Position numbers and translations under genes: made by a program. DNA of 64,000 nt. Source: Cupriavidus basilensis. Its GTDB lineage: Bacteria > Pseudomonadota > Gammaproteobacteria > Burkholderiales > Burkholderiaceae. Below, one piece after another: positions 59,789 through 64,000 of the stretch. The notes beneath the pieces are model-generated. The model ran no database searches and was not told the DNA's origin. It worked only from the letters and a program-made list of their open reading frames with translations. Every line of letters begins with the position of its first letter. Position 1 is the first letter of the stretch. Where the stretch lies: NCBI RefSeq assembly GCF_000876015.1, contig NZ_BBQM01000025.1, positions 124,001 through 188,000 on the forward strand, in the 5' to 3' direction.

Positions 59789-60437
59789 ACCCCATACCCC
59801 TTACCGTGTGGATCAGCTTCTGGTCGAACGGGTCATCAAGCTTAGAGCGTAGGCGCCGGATGGCAACGTCGACGACGTTGGTGTCCGTGTCGAAGTTCAC
59901 GTCCCAGACCTGGGACGCGATGGTGGTCCGCGATAACACCTCGCCTCGTCGCCGCATGAGCAGATGCAGCAACGAAAACTCCTGGTTGGTCAACTCGATC
60001 CGGATCGCACCTCGGAAGACCCGACGACCAAGGACGTCGACGTCCAGATCCGCGATGCGTAGCCGCTCGGACTCCTTAGATGTGCTTTGCCGGAGGCAGC
60101 GCCGGATGCGCGCGAGCAACTCAGCAAAGGCGAATGGCTTGACGAGATAATCATCCGCCCCGAGTTCGAACCCCCGGACACGATCCGCGACATCATCCAA
60201 TGCCGTCAAAAACAGCACTGGCGTCTCGGATTTCGAGCGTATCGACTTGATCACTGTCCAACCGTCCGTACCCGGCAGCATGACGTCGAGAATGATAGCG
60301 TCGTATTCCGTCTCTTCCGCCATGTGAATGCCATCGCTTCCGTTATCCGCAATGTCGACGACAAATCCCGACTCTGTCAGCCCCTTCTGTAAATACTCCG
60401 CGGTTCGCGGCTCATCTTCTATAACTAGTACACGCAC
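59760..60437 (-). CDS. czcR: CzcR response regulator
   Basis: 225 aa, OmpR/PhoB type. Phospho-acceptor Asp 51 in ILDVMLPG, acidic pocket EDE near residue 7-9 and a winged-helix DNA-binding domain (VVDVAIRRLRSKLDD). Starts 2 nt after the czcD stop. Confidence 0.9.
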   Translation of the reverse strand: MRVLVIEDEPRTAEYLQKGLTESGFVVDIADNGSDGIHMAEETEYDAIILDVMLPGTDGWTVIKSIRSKSETPVLFLTALDDVADRVRGFELGADDYLVKPFAFAELLARIRRCLRQSTSKESERLRIADLDVDVLGRRVFRGAIRIELTNQEFSLLHLLMRRRGEVLSRTTIASQVWDVNFDTDTNVVDVAIRRLRSKLDDPFDQKLIHTVRGMGYVLDPERGR

Positions 60438-60439
60438 CG

Positions 60440-61390
60440 TTAGTCTCCTCCTGTAACGTGCGATTTTGATCCGACCAATGCCGGTGACGCGTTGAAGTGC
60501 TGTGCAACATCCGCTAGTTCGCAGGACGAAAGCTCGAACTGGATGGTCACATGGGTGATATCGAACTCCTTGGCCAGCATCTGCTTCAGTTCAGGCAAAA
60601 CCTCCATCTCGGGATTGACAGCGGTATCGTTGACGACATGAACCGTCAAACTGGCTTTGCCGCTAGTCAGTGCCCAGATATGAAGATCATGGAAGCTCTT
60701 GACGCCGCGCGTGGTGAGGATCTTGGCTTCGACCTTCGCCAGGTCCACGTCATCGGGCACGCCTTCGAGCAGTACATTTAGACTGGACGTGAGCAGGATC
60801 CATGTCCGCGGCAATACCCACAGCCCGATCAGTACGGCAATGGCCGAGTCCACCCAGGCCCATCCGGTGAAGCGGATGATGATCGCGCCGGCAATCACGC
60901 CCACGGAGCCAAGCAGGTCGCTCCATACTTCAAGGTAGGCCCCCTTGACATTCAGGCTGGTGCTTTGCCCCGACGACAGCATGCGCATACTGATAGTATT
61001 GATAATCAGGCCCAGCACCGCCACGATCAACATGCCCGTCGATTCAATCTGCGGAGGCGACTTCAAGCGCACGTAGGCTTCGTACAGAATGTAGACCGCG
61101 ACGCCGAACAGCAGCAGCGCGTTGAAAGCCGCGGCGAGAATCTCGAAGCGGTAATACCCGAACGTGCGTCTCTTGTCAGCCGGACGCTTCCCTATGGAGA
61201 TCGCTGCAATCGCGATCGCCAGAGCAACCGTGTCAGTGAGCATGTGCGCGGCGTCGGAGATCAATGCCAGGCTCTTCGTCATAACACCGCCCACTACCTC
61301 GGCAATCAGGAACGTACCGGTCAGTGCAAGCGCAATCTTGAGGGATCTCTCGTTGCCACTGAATTGATCATGAGAGTGTCCTGCACCCAT
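60440..61390 (-). CDS. czcD: CzcD cation diffusion facilitator
   Basis: 316 aa, six membrane segments. His-rich N-terminus, ALISDAAHMLTD near residue 52 and EVWSDLLGSVG near 150 provide the metal site in TM2 and TM5; a C-terminal cytoplasmic domain follows. Exports Zn, Co and Cd to the periplasm and influences czc induction. Lies between czcA and czcR. Confidence 0.9.
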   Translation of the reverse strand: MGAGHSHDQFSGNERSLKIALALTGTFLIAEVVGGVMTKSLALISDAAHMLTDTVALAIAIAAISIGKRPADKRRTFGYYRFEILAAAFNALLLFGVAVYILYEAYVRLKSPPQIESTGMLIVAVLGLIINTISMRMLSSGQSTSLNVKGAYLEVWSDLLGSVGVIAGAIIIRFTGWAWVDSAIAVLIGLWVLPRTWILLTSSLNVLLEGVPDDVDLAKVEAKILTTRGVKSFHDLHIWALTSGKASLTVHVVNDTAVNPEMEVLPELKQMLAKEFDITHVTIQFELSSCELADVAQHFNASPALVGSKSHVTGGD

Positions 61391-61440
61391 AGAACCTCCT
61401 AGAAAAAGATGAGGCGATCCGAAGACCGCCCCGGTGTACG

Positions 61441-64000
61441 TTATGCCGGCTGATGGCCCTGGTCAGGTTGCTCCTGTTGAGCAACCTCCACGCGTGTGTC
61501 TTCGGCGTCCTCGTCCTTGCGGTGGGCAAGGCGGTAGAGCACCGGCAACACCAGCAGCGTCAGCGCCGTGGAGGATAAGATGCCGCCGATCACCACGGTT
61601 GCGAGGGGGCGTTGGACCTCAGCGCCTGTACCTGTCGCGATGGCCATCGGGACAAAGCCCAGCGAAGCCACCAGCGCTGTCATCAGCACCGGGCGCAGTC
61701 GAGTCAGCGCACCCACCCGGACCGCGGAGTCCAGGGAATGACCTTCTTCACGCAGCGATCGGATGAACGACAGCATCACCAGGCCGTTAAGCACCGCCAC
61801 ACCGCACAGTGCGATAAATCCCACTGCCGCGGTAATCGACATCGGAATGCCACGTAGCCAAAGTGCCAGGATACCGCCCGTCAGTGCAAAGGGAATGCCC
61901 GTGAAGACCAGCAGGCCATCCTTGATATTGTTGAACATCGCGAACAACAGCACGAACACCAGTAGCAGTGCCACGGGCACTACCACCTGCAGGCGGGTGG
62001 TCGCCGACTGCAACTGCTCGAAGGTTCCCCCCCATGTCGTCCAATAGCCGGCCGGGATCTTGACCTGGCTTTGAATGGCCGCTTCCGCCTCGGGCACAAA
62101 GGAGCCGATATCGCGTCCACGCACGTTGGCACTGATCACGATGCGGCGCTTTCCGTTTTCCCGCGAGATCTGGTTGGGACCGGGAGCCATCTCCAGCGTG
62201 GCCACTTCGCTCAATGGGATAAACGTCGTCTTCGCATCCACCCCCTTGGGCAACGGAATCGGCAAGCGGCGCAAAGCCTCTACCTCTCCGCGCACGGCCT
62301 CGGGCAGGCGAACCACGATATCGAAACGGCGATCACCTTGGAAGAAGGTACCGGATTCGCGACCGCCCACGCCTGTTGCCACGGCGTCTTGCACATCGCT
62401 CATGTTGAGACCGTATCGCGCGGCCTTGTCCCGATCGATCTTGACCGTCAGCATCGGCAGGCCGGTGGTTTGCTCCACCTTGACCTCTTGGGCGCCCTGA
62501 ATGCTCTGCAACACCGCCGCTACCTTCTTGGCGGTTTCGTTAAGAACGTTGTTGTCGTCACCGAAGATCTTGACGGCAACGTCGGAGCGAACCCCGGAGA
62601 TCAGTTCGTTGAAGCGCAACTGGATCGGCTGGGAGAACTCGTAGTTATTCCCAGGAATCCTGTTGGCCTCCGCCTGAATGGCCGACAGCAGTTCAGCATG
62701 CGTCTTCTTCGGCTCCGGCCAGTCCTTCACTGGTTTGAGCATGATGTAGCCATCAGAGATGTTCGGTGGCATCGGGTCGGACGCAATCTCCGCGGTACCG
62801 GTACGCGCAAAAACCCGATCGATCTCAGGGAATTTCGCCTTCAGCGTCGTTTCGATCTGCTTCTGCATCTCCACGGACTGCGAGAGGCTCGTGCCAGGGA
62901 TGCGCAGCGCCTGGATGGCGATATCGCCTTCATTCAGACTCGGAATGAACTCGCTACCCAGCCGCGCTGCAATGGCCACGCATAGAACGATGGACACTGC
63001 CGCAAACGTCAGAACGACTGGAGTGTTAACCAGTGACTTCTCCAGCAGTGGCTCATAGCGACGCTTCGCCCACAGCATGAGGCGGTTTTCTTTTTCCGCT
63101 ACGCGCTCACCGATGAACAGCGCCACCGCAGCCGGCACAAATGTCACAGAGAGAATCATCGCGCCGAGCAGTGCCAGCACGACAGTGAAAGCCATCGGAT
63201 GGAACATCTTGCCTTCCACACCGGTCAGCGCAAAGATCGGCAAGTAGACGATCATGATGATGAGCTGACCGAAGATCAGCGGGCGACGTGCCTCCTTCGC
63301 TGCCGCGAACACCTCGTGGAACCGTTCGGTGCGCGTCAATGGGCGCCTATGATGCTCTTGTGCATGTGCCAGCCGTCGCACACAGTTTTCGACAATCACC
63401 ACCGCGCCGTCGATGATGATGCCGAAGTCGAGGGCGCCCAAGCTCATCAGGTTAGCGCTGATCTTGTAGTTCACCATTCCTGTGAAGGTGAACAACATCG
63501 CCAGCGGAATGATCATCGCAGTGATCAGCGCCGCACGGATGTTCCCCAGGAAGAGGAAGAGGATCACAATGACGAGCACCGCGCCTTCAAGAAGGTTCTT
63601 CTTGACCGTAGCGATGGCCTTGTCGACCAGCCGCGTGCGGTCATACACCGTCACGATCTTTACGCCTTCGGGCATCGTGCGATTAATGGCGGCCACCTTT
63701 TCATCGACCGCCTGCGACACAGCCCGGCTGTTCTCGCCAATCAGCATGAACACCGTCCCAAGCACGACCTCCCTGCCATTCTCGGTCGCCGCACCCGTGC
63801 GCAGTTCCTTGCCGATCTCCACATCGCCTATGTCGCGGATGCGGATCGGCTGACCCTGCGCCGTGCCAACAATAATGTTGCGGATGTCGTCCTCTGACGC
63901 GACTTGACCAGGCGCACGAACCAAGTATTGCTCACCCCGGCGCTCGATGTAGCCTGCCCCAACGTTGTCGTTGTTCTTGTTCAGCGCATTGACGACGTCG
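61441..64000 (-). CDS. czcA: CzcA RND metal-efflux pump (N-terminus outside window)
   Basis: At least 853 codons to the window edge; CzcA is about 1060 aa, so roughly 200 N-terminal residues are missing. GALDFGIIIDGAVVIVEN holds the proton-relay and metal-selectivity Asp/Glu residues in TM4; the Glu-containing GVGGRESG loop and the second RND half are intact. Ends 51 nt before czcD. Confidence 0.9.
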   Translation of the reverse strand, partial: DVVNALNKNNDNVGAGYIERRGEQYLVRAPGQVASEDDIRNIIVGTAQGQPIRIRDIGDVEIGKELRTGAATENGREVVLGTVFMLIGENSRAVSQAVDEKVAAINRTMPEGVKIVTVYDRTRLVDKAIATVKKNLLEGAVLVIVILFLFLGNIRAALITAMIIPLAMLFTFTGMVNYKISANLMSLGALDFGIIIDGAVVIVENCVRRLAHAQEHHRRPLTRTERFHEVFAAAKEARRPLIFGQLIIMIVYLPIFALTGVEGKMFHPMAFTVVLALLGAMILSVTFVPAAVALFIGERVAEKENRLMLWAKRRYEPLLEKSLVNTPVVLTFAAVSIVLCVAIAARLGSEFIPSLNEGDIAIQALRIPGTSLSQSVEMQKQIETTLKAKFPEIDRVFARTGTAEIASDPMPPNISDGYIMLKPVKDWPEPKKTHAELLSAIQAEANRIPGNNYEFSQPIQLRFNELISGVRSDVAVKIFGDDNNVLNETAKKVAAVLQSIQGAQEVKVEQTTGLPMLTVKIDRDKAARYGLNMSDVQDAVATGVGGRESGTFFQGDRRFDIVVRLPEAVRGEVEALRRLPIPLPKGVDAKTTFIPLSEVATLEMAPGPNQISRENGKRRIVISANVRGRDIGSFVPEAEAAIQSQVKIPAGYWTTWGGTFEQLQSATTRLQVVVPVALLLVFVLLFAMFNNIKDGLLVFTGIPFALTGGILALWLRGIPMSITAAVGFIALCGVAVLNGLVMLSFIRSLREEGHSLDSAVRVGALTRLRPVLMTALVASLGFVPMAIATGTGAEVQRPLATVVIGGILSSTALTLLVLPVLYRLAHRKDEDAEDTRVEVAQQEQPDQGHQPA

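Noticed and set aside
1..64000. CRISPR array, tRNA or rRNA genes
   Set aside because: No regular spaced repeats and no tRNA-like or rRNA-like segments were seen on either strand.

Overview
The window looks like part of a large GC-rich plasmid of a beta-proteobacterium, most likely Cupriavidus or Ralstonia (Burkholderiales). About 45 kb of plasmid maintenance backbone (1-45.9 kb) is followed by a metal-resistance island (46-64 kb). The assignment rests on the PRTRC plasmid cassette, the Burkholderia-type porin and a czc cluster in the order czcA-czcD-czcR-czcS-czcE with czcJ, porin, flgB and czcP nearby, an arrangement I associate with Cupriavidus metallidurans plasmids. It is inference; there is no rRNA or marker gene to confirm it.

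Backbone, minus strand (1-21.4 kb, 31.2-34.0 kb, 36.9-40.7 kb). These genes include the complete PRTRC block: ParB, PRTRC-E, Ub-like PRTRC-C, PRTRC-F, E2-like PRTRC-B, JAB-like PRTRC-A and E1-like ThiF. Others are a DUF932 protein, an N6-DNA methylase, SSB, a zinc/toprim primase, HU, a tyrosine recombinase with a Fis-type tail, a partial metallophosphoesterase and many small unknown or membrane proteins.

Backbone, plus strand. There is a three-gene operon with a bactofilin (3.1-4.7 kb); a long overlapping operon with a UvrD-like helicase, DUF1173, an FtsK-gamma-like protein, a DUF5131 protein, a DNA methyltransferase and a PP-loop ATPase (21.6-29.7 kb); a secreted EndoG-type nuclease; and a ParM/StbA-type segregation pair (35.2-36.6 kb). 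A complete IscB nuclease with its upstream omega-RNA region (41.5-43.2 kb) lies immediately before a coiled-coil protein and an FlhC-like regulator.

Control signals. The two strands appear to carry separate regulatory systems. Nine minus-strand transcription units share a promoter-proximal dyad (GCGTC..GACGC followed by ATCGA), in five cases exactly 13 nt downstream of a recognisable -10 box. At least eleven minus-strand genes are preceded by two tandem hairpins, the second sequestering the Shine-Dalgarno sequence, and several also have an intrinsic terminator directly before the start codon. Plus-strand units instead share promoters of the form CTTGAC, a 15-bp spacer, then TANNNT (seven cases). 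A 28-bp palindrome recurs three or four times and is a candidate partition site. I regard these leader and promoter families as the most likely undescribed system here.

Metal island (46-64 kb). It contains frameshifted DMT-transporter and MscS-like genes, a gtrMAB-like glycosyltransferase operon, a double zinc-ribbon protein, the P1B-4 ATPase CzcP, orphan flgB, a porin, CzcJ, CzcE, CzcSR, CzcD and CzcA, which runs off the right edge.
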